Assembly: GCF_000143765.1 (NCBI RefSeq)
Contig: NZ_GL379777.1
Location: 8,709 to 72,708 of the forward strand
DNA length: 64,000 nucleotides
Reading direction: 5' to 3'
DNA from: Sphingobacterium spiritivorum ATCC 33861
Lineage (GTDB): Bacteria > Bacteroidota > Bacteroidia > Sphingobacteriales > Sphingobacteriaceae
Positions 1 to 7,856 of this stretch are shown here, in pieces; position 1 is the first letter of the stretch; every line of letters starts with the position of its first letter. The position numbers were made by a program, and so were the translations under genes. Under the pieces are notes generated by a model. The model did not search any database and was not told the origin of the DNA. It saw only the letters and a program-made list of their open reading frames with translations.

Positions 1-109
1 TAACAAAAACGCTGGTTTTGTTGCTATAAAAAATGCCTATGTTTTCTCTATACTATTTTGGTTTATATTATACAGCTTCAAATAGTATTAATTTAAACAA
101 GTAAGATTT

Positions 110-718
110 ATGATTTACGGCTACATTCGGGTAAGCACCGACAAGCAAACAGTAGAGAACCAACGTTATGAACTTAATCAGTTCTGTGAGAAGAATGTGT
201 TGGTCGTTAATAAATGGATTGAAGAAACTATTTCAGGTTCAAAAAATCTACACGATCGAAAACTCGGTAAGCTTCTCAAAAAAATGAAAAAAGGAGATAT
301 TCTGATATGCTCCGAACTTTCAAGACTCGGCAGAAATCTCTTGATGATTATGGGCATTCTCAACGAATGTATGAATCGCGATATACAGGTCTGGACAATC
401 AAAGATAACTATCGTCTTGGCAGTGACATCAATTCCAAAGTTTTGGCCTTTGCTTTTGGGTTATCAGCCGAAATAGAACGCAACCTTATTTCTCAACGAA
501 CTAAAGAAGCATTGGCTCGAAAACGAGCGGAGGGAGTTGTATTAGGACGTCCAAAAGGAAGAAAATCTTCCAAAACAAAACTTACTGGACAAGAAAAAAA
601 GATACAAGAATTATTAGATAAAAAGGTCTCCTATTCAGCCATTGGAAGAATTTTAGGAGTACATAGATTAACTGTATCTTCTTTTGTTAAAGAACAAGAT
701 ATGCAGTCTGTAAGGTAA
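110..718 (+). CDS. Serine site-specific recombinase (resolvase/invertase, Pin/Mpi-like)
   Basis: A 202-residue small serine recombinase that would cut and rejoin DNA at short crossover sites through a phosphoserine link. The N-terminus 'GYIRVSTDKQTVENQ' carries the conserved Tyr-Arg-Val-Ser with the nucleophilic serine near residue 9. 'SELSRLGRNLL' and 'FGLSAEIERNLISQRTKEALA' are the other catalytic-domain signatures, followed by the hinge 'GVVLGRPKGRK' and a C-terminal helix-turn-helix (about residues 155-200). The length is normal for invertases and Tn3-type resolvases and there is no break. A pair of 12-bp inverted repeats enclosing a promoter lies only 21 bp past the stop codon, which favours an invertase role over cointegrate resolution. 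No partner transposase is visible in the window. Family call is secure; substrate is inferred. Confidence 0.93.
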   Translation: MIYGYIRVSTDKQTVENQRYELNQFCEKNVLVVNKWIEETISGSKNLHDRKLGKLLKKMKKGDILICSELSRLGRNLLMIMGILNECMNRDIQVWTIKDNYRLGSDINSKVLAFAFGLSAEIERNLISQRTKEALARKRAEGVVLGRPKGRKSSKTKLTGQEKKIQELLDKKVSYSAIGRILGVHRLTVSSFVKEQDMQSVR

Positions 719-739
719 CGTATAAATCCTGAAAAGTAA

Positions 740-886
740 ACCGCATTAAATTAAAAAATATCGCCGTAATAGAACTCAAATCAGATTGTTCGTAGGCTTC
801 AGTAGAATACCTTCTCTATACTACATCAAATATAGAGGGGGATTTCTGTTTGCCAACAACTAAGCATATTCCATATTTAATGCGGT
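740..886. repeat. Inverted repeats bounding a candidate invertible segment
   Basis: ACCGCATTAAAT at 740-751 is repeated as its exact reverse complement at 875-886, enclosing 123 bp. The pair starts 21 bp after the serine recombinase stop codon, which is the usual layout of an invertase gene and its crossover sites. The enclosed DNA carries a good Bacteroidota promoter. Inversion itself is inferred, not seen. Confidence 0.6.
827..857 (-). promoter_or_regulatory. Promoter inside the candidate invertible segment
   Basis: On the minus strand GTTG (857-854), a 19-nt spacer and TATATTTG (834-827) match the Bacteroidota pattern TTTG-N19-TAnnTTTG with one mismatch. As written it fires leftward, antisense toward the 3' end of the recombinase gene. 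If the segment flipped it would fire rightward past position 886. Confidence 0.6.
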
Positions 887-945
887 CAACCGCTCCAAAT
901 CTTCCAAAAAATGTTTCGAGATTCGTTCGGTTTCGGCTACTAAAG

Positions 946-978
946 ACGCATCATTCACACACGATTGATGCGTTTTTT
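946..978 (+). terminator. Rho-independent terminator
   Basis: Stem ACGCATCA (946-953) with TGATGCGT (966-973), a 12-nt loop and a run of T. No gene ends here on the plus strand. A transcript from the flipped promoter would therefore be a short RNA of under 200 nt. Confidence 0.6.
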
Positions 979-1456
979 GTTTGATAGGGCTATAAATAGG
1001 GAAAGTTCTTATGACCCTCATTAAAGTTCTTTTGAGTAACTGAAGATACTTTTAATTTATGGTTGTTGTCAAAATTCTAAGCAAATTACTAAACATTCCT
1101 TTACTAAAAGTATAGATTATGTATATTCGAATATTGACCATTAATATAGGAATTGCACTTACGAAATTATGGGGTACTTACATTGTCAGTAAAGTTTTCC
1201 GTCTAAGTATAACTCTTGGTTTTTAGTTTTTCGACCTCGTACCTCTAAATGGATGTATAGTATTCCTATCTTCCCAAGAAATCAACAAGTCTGTTATTAT
1301 TGTATTCGGGATAAAATTGAGTAGGGTATTGTCTGCACACCGACAAGTATGTCTATATTGTTTTCGAGTAGCTTAGAAATCAATAAAATAAAACTCCTTT
1401 TTCCATATCCTAAAGTGTAATCTGTTTTTAATCAATGATTTGTTTTTTTTAAACCT
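979..1456. other. Intergenic stretch without recognisable gene
   Basis: AT-rich DNA with frequent stops in all frames. No intact gene, RNA or clear repeat is visible. It could be decayed mobile-element sequence, but I could not match any frame to a known family. Confidence 0.4.
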
Positions 1457-1648
1457 ATGATTAATAGCTTTATAACGAAATTTTCAAGGAGAAAAGATAT
1501 TTTAATGCTTTCAATTGATGAAGAACATAGTTTGGAAATTAAAAACTATATTCAAACATTGGTACTCATTGCTCAATGGAGGATTGATTATGGAGAATCT
1601 CAATTTGATCAAAAAATAGATGACTTAAATATTCAAAATAAAGTATAA
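1457..1648 (+). CDS. Small hypothetical protein
   Basis: A 63-residue reading frame of unknown function. An alternative start at 1505 (MLSIDEEHSLEI) is preceded by AAGGAG at a long spacing and would give 47 residues. The predicted product is hydrophilic and helical with no signal peptide or known motif. It is convergent with the small minus-strand gene at 1679-1894. It may be a real accessory gene or chance. Confidence 0.35.
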   Translation: MINSFITKFSRRKDILMLSIDEEHSLEIKNYIQTLVLIAQWRIDYGESQFDQKIDDLNIQNKV

Positions 1649-1678
1649 TAATAGGAAATATGGCTTTAAACCTATTCT

Positions 1679-1894
1679 CTATAACTTATCAAAATGATTT
1701 TTATGAAGCCAATTAATCATTTGATCTACTATTTGATTCAGTTGATTAATAGGGGTAGTACTGTACTCAAATAGGTTAAACTGATTTGTTCTATTGAAGT
1801 TCAGTTCTTTAAATTGACAATAAACTCCTGAATCTAAATGTGTGCAGATCCATAATCCATCTTTCTTATTATATTCAATTATAAAATGTCGCAT
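1679..1894 (-). CDS. Small hypothetical protein
   Basis: A 71-residue protein of unknown function. The composition (several Trp, Cys, His and aromatic residues, with an amphipathic C-terminal helix 'INQLNQIVDQMINWLHKN') looks like a real small globular protein rather than noise. It has no signal peptide. It lies between accessory genes and converges with 1457-1648. Confidence 0.45.
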   Translation of the reverse strand: MRHFIIEYNKKDGLWICTHLDSGVYCQFKELNFNRTNQFNLFEYSTTPINQLNQIVDQMINWLHKNHFDKL

Positions 1895-2026
1895 ATCTGA
1901 GTTTTTTAGGCTAAAAGCTCTTGCAAAAACTATATAATAATCAAAAGTTTATATAGTCCCATTATCGGACATTTAGAATATAGATGCAATATAGCACAAT
2001 TAAAACTAACAATATAGAATTTAAAT

Positions 2027-2052
2027 AATAGCGAGGTGGGTGCCTCGCTATT
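2027..2052 (-). terminator. Terminator hairpin of the ars operon
   Basis: A perfect 10-bp stem, AATAGCGAGG with CCTCGCTATT, and a 6-nt loop, about 95 bp past the acr3 stop codon on the minus strand. The following T run is weak. Confidence 0.6.
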
Positions 2053-2145
2053 CCTATAATTAATAAAAAATACTAAATTAGGTAGATCTTGATAAGTATC
2101 ATAAATAATTTTAGCACTAACCACTAACCTCTTTATACATTTTAT

Positions 2146-3177
2146 TCATCTGTAGTACTTACTTTTGAGCCACAAACTCGCTTTTATTAATAATATCAGA
2201 ACAGGAACTTCTACAAGTGGTCCGATAACACCTACAAAAGCTTGTGGAGAATGAATACCAAAAACCGCTATTGCTACTGCTATTGCTAATTCAAAATTGT
2301 TTCCCGTAGCTGTAAATGCTATTGATGTATTTTTGTCGTAAGGAACGTTAAAGGATTTGTTAATGAAAAAACTTACAAAAAACATTAATGCAAAATATAC
2401 GATTAAGGGTATTGCAACTTTTATTACATCCATTGGTAGCTCTAGTATTTTATCGCTTTTCAGACTGAACATGAGTACTATAGTAAATAGTAATGCATAT
2501 AATGTTAAGGGGGATATTTTTGGTATGAATTTTCGGTTATACCATTCTATACCTTTTGATTTTACTAGAAAATGGCGACTTAAAAAACCACCTAGAAAAG
2601 GAATTCCTAAATATATTAATACACTTTCTGTGACATCTATTATGGATATACTTACATCAAAATTGGCCAGCCCTAATCTTGCAGGTAAGACATTTATGAA
2701 TAACCAAACCATGAAACTGTAAGTGAAAACTTGAAAAATACTGTTTAATGCCACCAATAGCGCAGCATATTCCCTGTTACCTTTTGCAAGATCATTCCAG
2801 ACAATTACCATCGCTATACATCTTGCTAAACCGATCAATATTAAGCCTATCATATAGTCTGGTTCATTTCTCAAAAATACAATGGCTAATATGAACATCA
2901 AGATTGGTCCGATAATCCAGTTAAGTAATAGTGAGATACTTATTACTTTTTTGTCCCTGAATACCATTGGCAATAATGAATAATCAACTTTAGCTAAAGG
3001 TGGATACATCATTAATATTAAACCTATCGCTAACGGAATATTTGTTGTCCCTACCGAAAGGGTATTTGTGATCTTTGAGATGCCAGGAAATAGATACCCC
3101 AGACTTATGCCTATTAACATGGCAAGGAATATCCATAATGTCAGATATCTGTCTAAGAATTTTAATTTTGGTTGCAT
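2146..3177 (-). CDS. acr3: Arsenite efflux transporter, ACR3 family
   Basis: A 343-residue integral membrane protein with about ten hydrophobic segments, starting '[20 protein letters not shown]', typical of ACR3-type arsenite permeases. The family exports As(III) across the inner membrane using the proton-motive force. Conserved stretches such as '[22 protein letters not shown]' (with the functionally important cysteine) and '[19 protein letters not shown]' are visible. It is the last gene of the operon, 2 bp after arsC, and is followed by a strong hairpin. The length is normal and the assignment firm. Confidence 0.95.
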   Translation of the reverse strand: MQPKLKFLDRYLTLWIFLAMLIGISLGYLFPGISKITNTLSVGTTNIPLAIGLILMMYPPLAKVDYSLLPMVFRDKKVISISLLLNWIIGPILMFILAIVFLRNEPDYMIGLILIGLARCIAMVIVWNDLAKGNREYAALLVALNSIFQVFTYSFMVWLFINVLPARLGLANFDVSISIIDVTESVLIYLGIPFLGGFLSRHFLVKSKGIEWYNRKFIPKISPLTLYALLFTIVLMFSLKSDKILELPMDVIKVAIPLIVYFALMFFVSFFINKSFNVPYDKNTSIAFTATGNNFELAIAVAIAVFGIHSPQAFVGVIGPLVEVPVLILLIKASLWLKSKYYR

Positions 3178-3179
3178 CG

Positions 3180-3794
3180 TTATTGCTTTATTTTTGAGAA
3201 TACATAAAACATTTCGCTTGCTATTTGTAAGCTCCTTTCCGCATATACCTTTATCTGATCAGGCGTATTATCAGAAGCTTTTGGGTCTTCAAATGTAATT
3301 GGAATCCTCTTTTCTGCGCCAGCAATAAACGGACACCCACCATCTGCTTGTGAACAGGTCATTATAGCTGCAAAAGAAGATACGGGATTGAAGAGACTGT
3401 CATACTTTTTAGAAAATCCTATTATGGGTTGGGAATTTTCACTATACTTTATAGCATAAACAGGGTTATAACTATCAGCAATTTTGATAATATTAAAGCC
3501 CTGATTGAATAAAGTTTCTGCTACTTTAGGAAATAATGCAGTATCTTCAGTACCTCCTGAATAGCAAGTCACATTCTTTATTCCAAAATGATATGCAGCA
3601 GTTTGTGCCCAGACTTGCGTTAAGTGGCTTCTACGAGAATTGTGGGTACATATGAAATTAATGTTTACCTCTTGTTTGTTATCTACTTTTTGTTGGATAA
3701 AATCAATCAACGGTTGCAGGATTGTTTTGCGTTCTCCAATATTGGATACTTTCGACTCTAACGTCTGGATTGTATTTAATAAGATAGGATACAT
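3180..3794 (-). CDS. arsC: Arsenate reductase / low-molecular-weight protein-tyrosine-phosphatase-like
   Basis: A 204-residue cytoplasmic protein of the LMW-PTP fold. The phosphatase loop 'CTHNSRRS' (C-x5-R-S) gives the catalytic cysteine, and '[11 protein letters not shown]' carries the general-acid aspartate. In ars operons such enzymes reduce As(V) to As(III), which the transporter encoded next then exports. Further cysteines in '[12 protein letters not shown]' could relay the disulfide, as in thioredoxin-coupled ArsC. It lies 14 bp downstream of the DUF6428 gene and 2 bp upstream of acr3. Reductase rather than phosphatase activity is inferred from context. Confidence 0.85.
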   Translation of the reverse strand: MYPILLNTIQTLESKVSNIGERKTILQPLIDFIQQKVDNKQEVNINFICTHNSRRSHLTQVWAQTAAYHFGIKNVTCYSGGTEDTALFPKVAETLFNQGFNIIKIADSYNPVYAIKYSENSQPIIGFSKKYDSLFNPVSSFAAIMTCSQADGGCPFIAGAEKRIPITFEDPKASDNTPDQIKVYAERSLQIASEMFYVFSKIKQ

Positions 3795-3808
3795 AATACT
3801 CGATTTAT

Positions 3809-4282
3809 TTAACAGCAGCCAGAATTAGTAGTACAACAAGATGATTGGCTCGTATTAAGGTCTGATAAATTTTTCTTTTCTTTTTCAGACGGAATTCCGC
3901 ATGCGTCCTGAGCCAGACAAGCAGTGGTTTTATTTTTCATAATAAATGTATTTCCATTGAATGTCAGATCATATTTGCCGATAGTATCACTTTGATACTC
4001 TACTTCGATTTCGGCATCCTCGATTCCTAGTTTTTCTTCTGAAAGTTTAATAATGTTTAATAGTTTTCTTGGTTTTAGTCTGTGCTCGTAGTCATCTGCG
4101 TTCCATAATTGAAAATTAACTGCTTTTTCCTGGCGAATTACTCCACCGCAATCAATGAAGTTTTTGATGATTTGTCCTACTTCTGTAACGTGGAAGTGCT
4201 CAGGAACAAATGTTCCGTTTTCTAATTGAAATTCAACATTTTCTAATGTTGGTAAGATTTCTTTGATTTCCGATAATTTCAT
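3809..4282 (-). CDS. DUF6428 family protein of the ars operon, cysteine-rich tail
   Basis: A 157-residue cytoplasmic protein recognisable as the DUF6428 type that recurs in Bacteroidota arsenic operons. Its biochemical role is not known to me. The body is a compact alpha/beta protein. The last eleven residues are 'SSCCTTNSGCC', two vicinal cysteine pairs that could bind As(III). Two further cysteines occur in 'ACLAQDACGIPS'. It is preceded by its own ArsR-like palindrome and is the first gene of the DUF6428-arsC-acr3 transcript or the second gene after arsR. Confidence 0.75.
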   Translation of the reverse strand: MKLSEIKEILPTLENVEFQLENGTFVPEHFHVTEVGQIIKNFIDCGGVIRQEKAVNFQLWNADDYEHRLKPRKLLNIIKLSEEKLGIEDAEIEVEYQSDTIGKYDLTFNGNTFIMKNKTTACLAQDACGIPSEKEKKNLSDLNTSQSSCCTTNSGCC

Positions 4283-4334
4283 GATAACTAAATTTTTGAA
4301 AGTTATAAAAGAGTATTTATTAATATATTGTTAT

Positions 4335-4350
4335 ATAGCAATATTACGAT
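4335..4350. promoter_or_regulatory. Second ArsR-like operator
   Basis: ATAGCAATATTACGAT is a near-palindrome differing by one base from the site before arsR at 4717. It lies between arsR and the DUF6428 gene, 53 bp from the DUF6428 start, so the downstream part of the operon may have its own arsenite-responsive promoter. Confidence 0.6.
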
Positions 4351-4370
4351 ATTTAAACTTAAAAAAAGCT

Positions 4371-4700
4371 TTAACAACAGTGGTTAACCTTTACATCTTG
4401 ATTGAAAAAGATGTTAAATTCATCTTGGAACTGTTTCCATATTTTCTCATCAATACAGTAACAAACAGATTTACCATCTATCGAACCTTGAATAATTCCG
4501 ATACTTTTTAATTCTTTTAAATGTTGTGAAATAGTTGCTTGCGCCAAACCTAATTCTTCTACCAAATCATTGCAAATACATGATTTCTGATCGATTATAT
4601 ATTGAAGGATGGCAATCCTTGCCGGATGTCCCAAGATCTTCAAAAGTGAAGCCAGTTTATTTTGGTCATCTTTATATATATCAGTTTTTGTAAGTCCCAT
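4371..4700 (-). CDS. arsR: ArsR-family arsenite-responsive repressor
   Basis: A 109-residue winged-helix repressor. 'HPARIAILQYIIDQKSCICNDL' followed by 'LGLAQATISQHLKELKSIG' is the ArsR DNA-binding helix-turn-helix. The Cys-Ile-Cys pair just before it corresponds to the As(III)-sensing cysteines of classical ArsR (ELCVCDL). The C-terminus 'NHCC' adds a vicinal pair. Arsenite binding should release the protein from the palindromes at 4717-4732 and 4335-4350. It is the first gene of the ars operon and is probably autoregulated. Confidence 0.93.
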   Translation of the reverse strand: MGLTKTDIYKDDQNKLASLLKILGHPARIAILQYIIDQKSCICNDLVEELGLAQATISQHLKELKSIGIIQGSIDGKSVCYCIDEKIWKQFQDEFNIFFNQDVKVNHCC

Positions 4701-4716
4701 TTTGACAATTATTCGA

Positions 4717-4732
4717 ATCGCAATATTACGAT
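4717..4732. promoter_or_regulatory. ArsR-like operator upstream of arsR
   Basis: ATCGCAATATTACGAT, an imperfect palindrome (ATCG-n-AATATT-n-CGAT) 17 bp upstream of the arsR start. It is nearly repeated before the DUF6428 gene. Confidence 0.7.
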
Positions 4733-4848
4733 GTTAGATTTAAAAATCAAAGGATTATCTTTTTTTATTTAAAAGTGCTATTAATTTATACTTAAAATTC
4801 AAATCTAAGTGATGAAAGAGTTGATGCCATATCGGATTAATTCAATTC

Positions 4849-4885
4849 TCAACTAATACAGTTCTGAAAGAACTGTATTAGTTGA
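4849..4885. repeat. Isolated 16-bp perfect hairpin
   Basis: TCAACTAATACAGTTC (4849-4864) and its exact reverse complement (4870-4885) around a TGAAA loop. No T-tract follows on either strand, so it is not a standard terminator. It lies between arsR and a small plus-strand reading frame. Confidence 0.6.
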
Positions 4886-4947
4886 AATCAGGCCTGGCAA
4901 TATGGCTACTAATACCTATACTTAGTTTAATAAGGAAAAAAAATTCA

Positions 4948-5097
4948 ATGTATGTGTTTCGTAAGGATCATGGAGAATGGTTACAGCATTACATACAGCC
5001 TTTTAAAGCCGATTTATTTTACACCATTAAGCAAATGCTGGATGAAATAGATCAAGAAATTTTTCATAAAGAATGGAAGTGGAAAATTCGAGGATGA
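4948..5097 (+). CDS. Small hypothetical protein
   Basis: A 49-residue frame starting 'MYVFRKDHGEWLQHY', preceded by AAGGAAA at a plausible distance. A longer frame using a TTG at 4882 would begin inside the hairpin and encode a hydrophobic leader, which I consider less likely. The product is rich in Trp, His and Lys, has no known domain, and ends near a bidirectional terminator. Confidence 0.4.
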   Translation: MYVFRKDHGEWLQHYIQPFKADLFYTIKQMLDEIDQEIFHKEWKWKIRG

Positions 5098-5172
5098 ATG
5101 CTCTAATGCCTGTTATTTTTATACCATTCTAAAAATATCGGTAAATCCTAATTGGACGATTATATCAAATAA

Positions 5173-5198
5173 AGAAGGTCGTTTTTTAACGACCTTCT
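5173..5198. terminator. Bidirectional terminator between small ORF and katE
   Basis: An 11-bp perfect stem, AGAAGGTCGTT with AACGACCTTCT, and a TTTT loop, 25 bp beyond the katE stop codon and after the convergent small gene. Confidence 0.75.
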
Positions 5199-5222
5199 AA
5201 CTAGATAAGAGAGAAACAATGG

Positions 5223-7364
5223 TTATGAAGGTACTTTTCTAGTATTTTCCCTTTCCCATACACGATGGCCTTTCATTGTTTTAATGAAATCTTCAATAAG
5301 GTTTCCGTCGGATTCAAAAATAACTCCTGAATCTTTATTTTTACTAAGATAAGTTCCGTCAATAAGTTTTTCAGCATCAGTGGCAAAAGCTATTGCTTTA
5401 CAGTGGCGGAAGCCCTCGTTAATAAAATGCAAATAATCTGGCTCGTCTTGTAAAACACTTACAGAATCTCCTTCAGGTGTATAAAATGCATCATAACACA
5501 CAGAGGCCTCTGTTAAATATGAAAATTCTATATCTGCAGTTCCACCTTCTTTAAACTGGACCTTTCCTACATTTGTGGAAATTAATATAGCTTCAGCTCC
5601 TTCTTCTTCAAGTGCAGTTTTCATCTTATCGATAGATTTTTTTGATACCCCATCCGCAATTAGAAATGCTACTTTTCTAGTTTCAATGGTTCCCTCACCT
5701 GGTTTGGTTTTCATGCTTAATGCAGCTGATTTTTCAACTTCCGGTTTTGGAGTTTTAATAGGATATTCCGGATGATTTTGTCTTGCAAATTGCAGAGTCA
5801 GTTCATCCAATTCTGAAGCAGGTTCAATTCTCAAATTAGCACCTACACGTGCAGCTAATTCTTTATCAATTTGATTAAGTATTGCCAATTCTCTTTTGCG
5901 AACATCAACGGAATTAACTTTGGACAATTCAAAACTATAAGCATTAATCATGTGTTCCTGCTCCGGTTTGGATTGAGAATTAAAGAATAATCTGGCTTGA
6001 GTAAAATGATCTGCAAAAGAAGTGGATCTACGTCTTACTTTTTTACCATCAACCTTTTCTTCATGACTTTTAAATCCATCTTCTCCTTTTAACATGGCGT
6101 GATAAGGACAACCTCCACCAAGACTATTAGGAAAATAGCTAACATTTCCTTTAAGAATATCCTGTCTTCCAAAACCATCCTTTTGATTGTTAAATTTACC
6201 ATTCACTGAACGATTAATAGAAATCTCATGAAAATTAGGTCCACCAAGACGGTAGTTTTGAGTATCAGCATATGAAAATACTCTTCCTTGTAAAAGTGGA
6301 TCATTTGTAAGATCTATTCCGGGAACGATGCGACCTGGATCGAAAGCAATCTGTTCTGTTTCTGCAAAGAAGTTTTCCGGATTTCTGTTTAAAGTCATAG
6401 TTCCGATTATTTCCACCGGAACTAATTCTTCGGGGATAATTTTCGTAGCATCTAATAAATCAAAAGAAAATTTATGTTCATCCTCTTCAGGGACAAGCTG
6501 TACACCCAAATCCCATTGTGGAAAATTTCCTTTTTCAATATTCTCCCATAAATCACGACGATGGAAATCGGCGTCAAATCCCGATATTTTTTGTGCTTCA
6601 TTCCATGCCACTGAATGAACTCCTAATTTTGGTTTCCAATGAAACTTTACAAATGTTCCTTTACCTTCTGCATTCACAAATTTAAATGTGTGAACTCCAA
6701 AACCTTCCATCATACGAAACGATCTTGGAATAGCTCTGTCAGACATGGTCCACATAACCATGTGAGCCGCTTCCGGCATCAAGGATATAAAATCCCAAAA
6801 AGTATCATGAGCAGAAGCAGCTTGAGGCATTTCATTATTCGGTTCCGGCTTAACTGCATGAACAAGATCTGGAAAATTCATAGCATCCTGTATAAAAAAT
6901 ACAGGAATATTATTTCCTACCAAATCATAATTACCATCTTCAGTATAGAACTTAACAGAAAAACCTCTAACATCTCGAGCTAAATCAGTAGACCCTTTAA
7001 ATCCTGCAACTGTTGAAAACCTAACAAATAGTGGTGTTACAGTACCTTTCTTAAGAAATGAAGCTTTAGTATATTTAGAAATATCTGCTGTAGCTTCGAA
7101 TATTCCATGAGCTCCAGACCCCCTTGCATGAACTACTCTTTCAGGGATTCTTTCTCTGTCGAAATGAGCCATTTTGTCTTGATAGATGAAATCTTCTATC
7201 AAAGCTGGCCCACGTTCGCCTGCTTTTAGCATATTGTTGTTGTCCTCTATTGGAACACCATCATTTGTGGTGAGAAGGCGCCCATTATTATCGATGACAT
7301 GATCATCAATTTGCTGTACTTTTTTGTTCTCTCTTTGGTTTTTCATAGTATTATAATTAGCCAT
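5223..7364 (-). CDS. katE: Large-subunit catalase (HPII type)
   Basis: A haem catalase disproportionating hydrogen peroxide. The start was placed at 7364 ('MANYNTMKNQ'), giving 713 residues. An in-frame extension to 7523 adds 53 residues unlike the family. Catalytic His79 ('RVVHARGSGAHG'), Asn151 ('YDLVGNNIPVFF') and the haem-ligand Tyr365 ('RVFSYADTQ') are all present. From about residue 560 a DJ-1/glutamine-amidotransferase-like domain follows ('RKVAFLIADGVS'), which marks clade-2 large catalases. It is monocistronic between a terminator and a divergent small gene, with no obvious SD sequence. Confidence 0.96.
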   Translation of the reverse strand: MANYNTMKNQRENKKVQQIDDHVIDNNGRLLTTNDGVPIEDNNNMLKAGERGPALIEDFIYQDKMAHFDRERIPERVVHARGSGAHGIFEATADISKYTKASFLKKGTVTPLFVRFSTVAGFKGSTDLARDVRGFSVKFYTEDGNYDLVGNNIPVFFIQDAMNFPDLVHAVKPEPNNEMPQAASAHDTFWDFISLMPEAAHMVMWTMSDRAIPRSFRMMEGFGVHTFKFVNAEGKGTFVKFHWKPKLGVHSVAWNEAQKISGFDADFHRRDLWENIEKGNFPQWDLGVQLVPEEDEHKFSFDLLDATKIIPEELVPVEIIGTMTLNRNPENFFAETEQIAFDPGRIVPGIDLTNDPLLQGRVFSYADTQNYRLGGPNFHEISINRSVNGKFNNQKDGFGRQDILKGNVSYFPNSLGGGCPYHAMLKGEDGFKSHEEKVDGKKVRRRSTSFADHFTQARLFFNSQSKPEQEHMINAYSFELSKVNSVDVRKRELAILNQIDKELAARVGANLRIEPASELDELTLQFARQNHPEYPIKTPKPEVEKSAALSMKTKPGEGTIETRKVAFLIADGVSKKSIDKMKTALEEEGAEAILISTNVGKVQFKEGGTADIEFSYLTEASVCYDAFYTPEGDSVSVLQDEPDYLHFINEGFRHCKAIAFATDAEKLIDGTYLSKNKDSGVIFESDGNLIEDFIKTMKGHRVWERENTRKVPS

Positions 7365-7542
7365 TATGATAGTAGACCATTTATAAACAATATATGAAGC
7401 ATAAAGTTTAGAAGTTAGCATATTATATAGAAGGTCTTGTAAAACTTCTATTGATTCTGATTGTTTAGAATTTATGTGTAAATACTTAAAATGTTGCAGA
7501 AATTGAAGAATTTGAGGATACAATTTAAATAAACAATGAATT

Positions 7543-7791
7543 ATGCAAGAAATTACCAGAGATCAGATTAAAAGCAAAATAGAAGAATTGAAGGAGGATT
7601 TCATTAAGTTAAATCCTAAGATGAAAGGATTATCTTCTGATGAGATTTACAATTCATATTTATACGAAAATCAACTTGAAGTACCATTATCTGGTGATGG
7701 TGAATCTGCAGGATGGTGGATTAAAAGTAGAATCGAAATGGAGGAATTGCAACCTGAAAAATTTAAAAAATTTTTAAATAAGAAGGAGTAA
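7543..7791 (+). CDS. Small hypothetical protein divergent from katE
   Basis: An 82-residue soluble, acidic, mostly helical protein with no domain I recognise. It carries a conserved-looking centre 'LSGDGESAGWWIKSRIEMEEL'. It is transcribed away from katE across a 178-bp gap and ends in a strong hairpin that overlaps its stop codon, which supports a real gene. Confidence 0.6.
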   Translation: MQEITRDQIKSKIEELKEDFIKLNPKMKGLSSDEIYNSYLYENQLEVPLSGDGESAGWWIKSRIEMEELQPEKFKKFLNKKE

Positions 7792-7808
7792 GACTTAGCT
7801 TACTCCTT
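7783..7808 (+). terminator. Terminator overlapping the stop codon
   Basis: A 10-bp perfect stem, AAGGAGTAAG with CTTACTCCTT, and a 6-nt loop. The left arm contains the stop codon of the small gene at 7543. Confidence 0.6.
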
Positions 7809-7856
7809 ACCTTCGTAATTACATTGATGCATGTAGAGTTTTTCTATTGCATTTAT

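Noticed and set aside
1..22. Hairpin ACAAAA/TTTTGT at the window edge as a terminator
   Set aside because: Only a 6-bp AT stem with no upstream gene visible; too weak to call.
890..1456. Possible decayed transposase in the gap after the invertible segment
   Set aside because: Fragments of open frame on the minus strand could not be matched to any family.
1930..2124. 64-codon minus-strand frame after acr3
   Set aside because: It contains the ars operon terminator hairpin and has random-looking composition.
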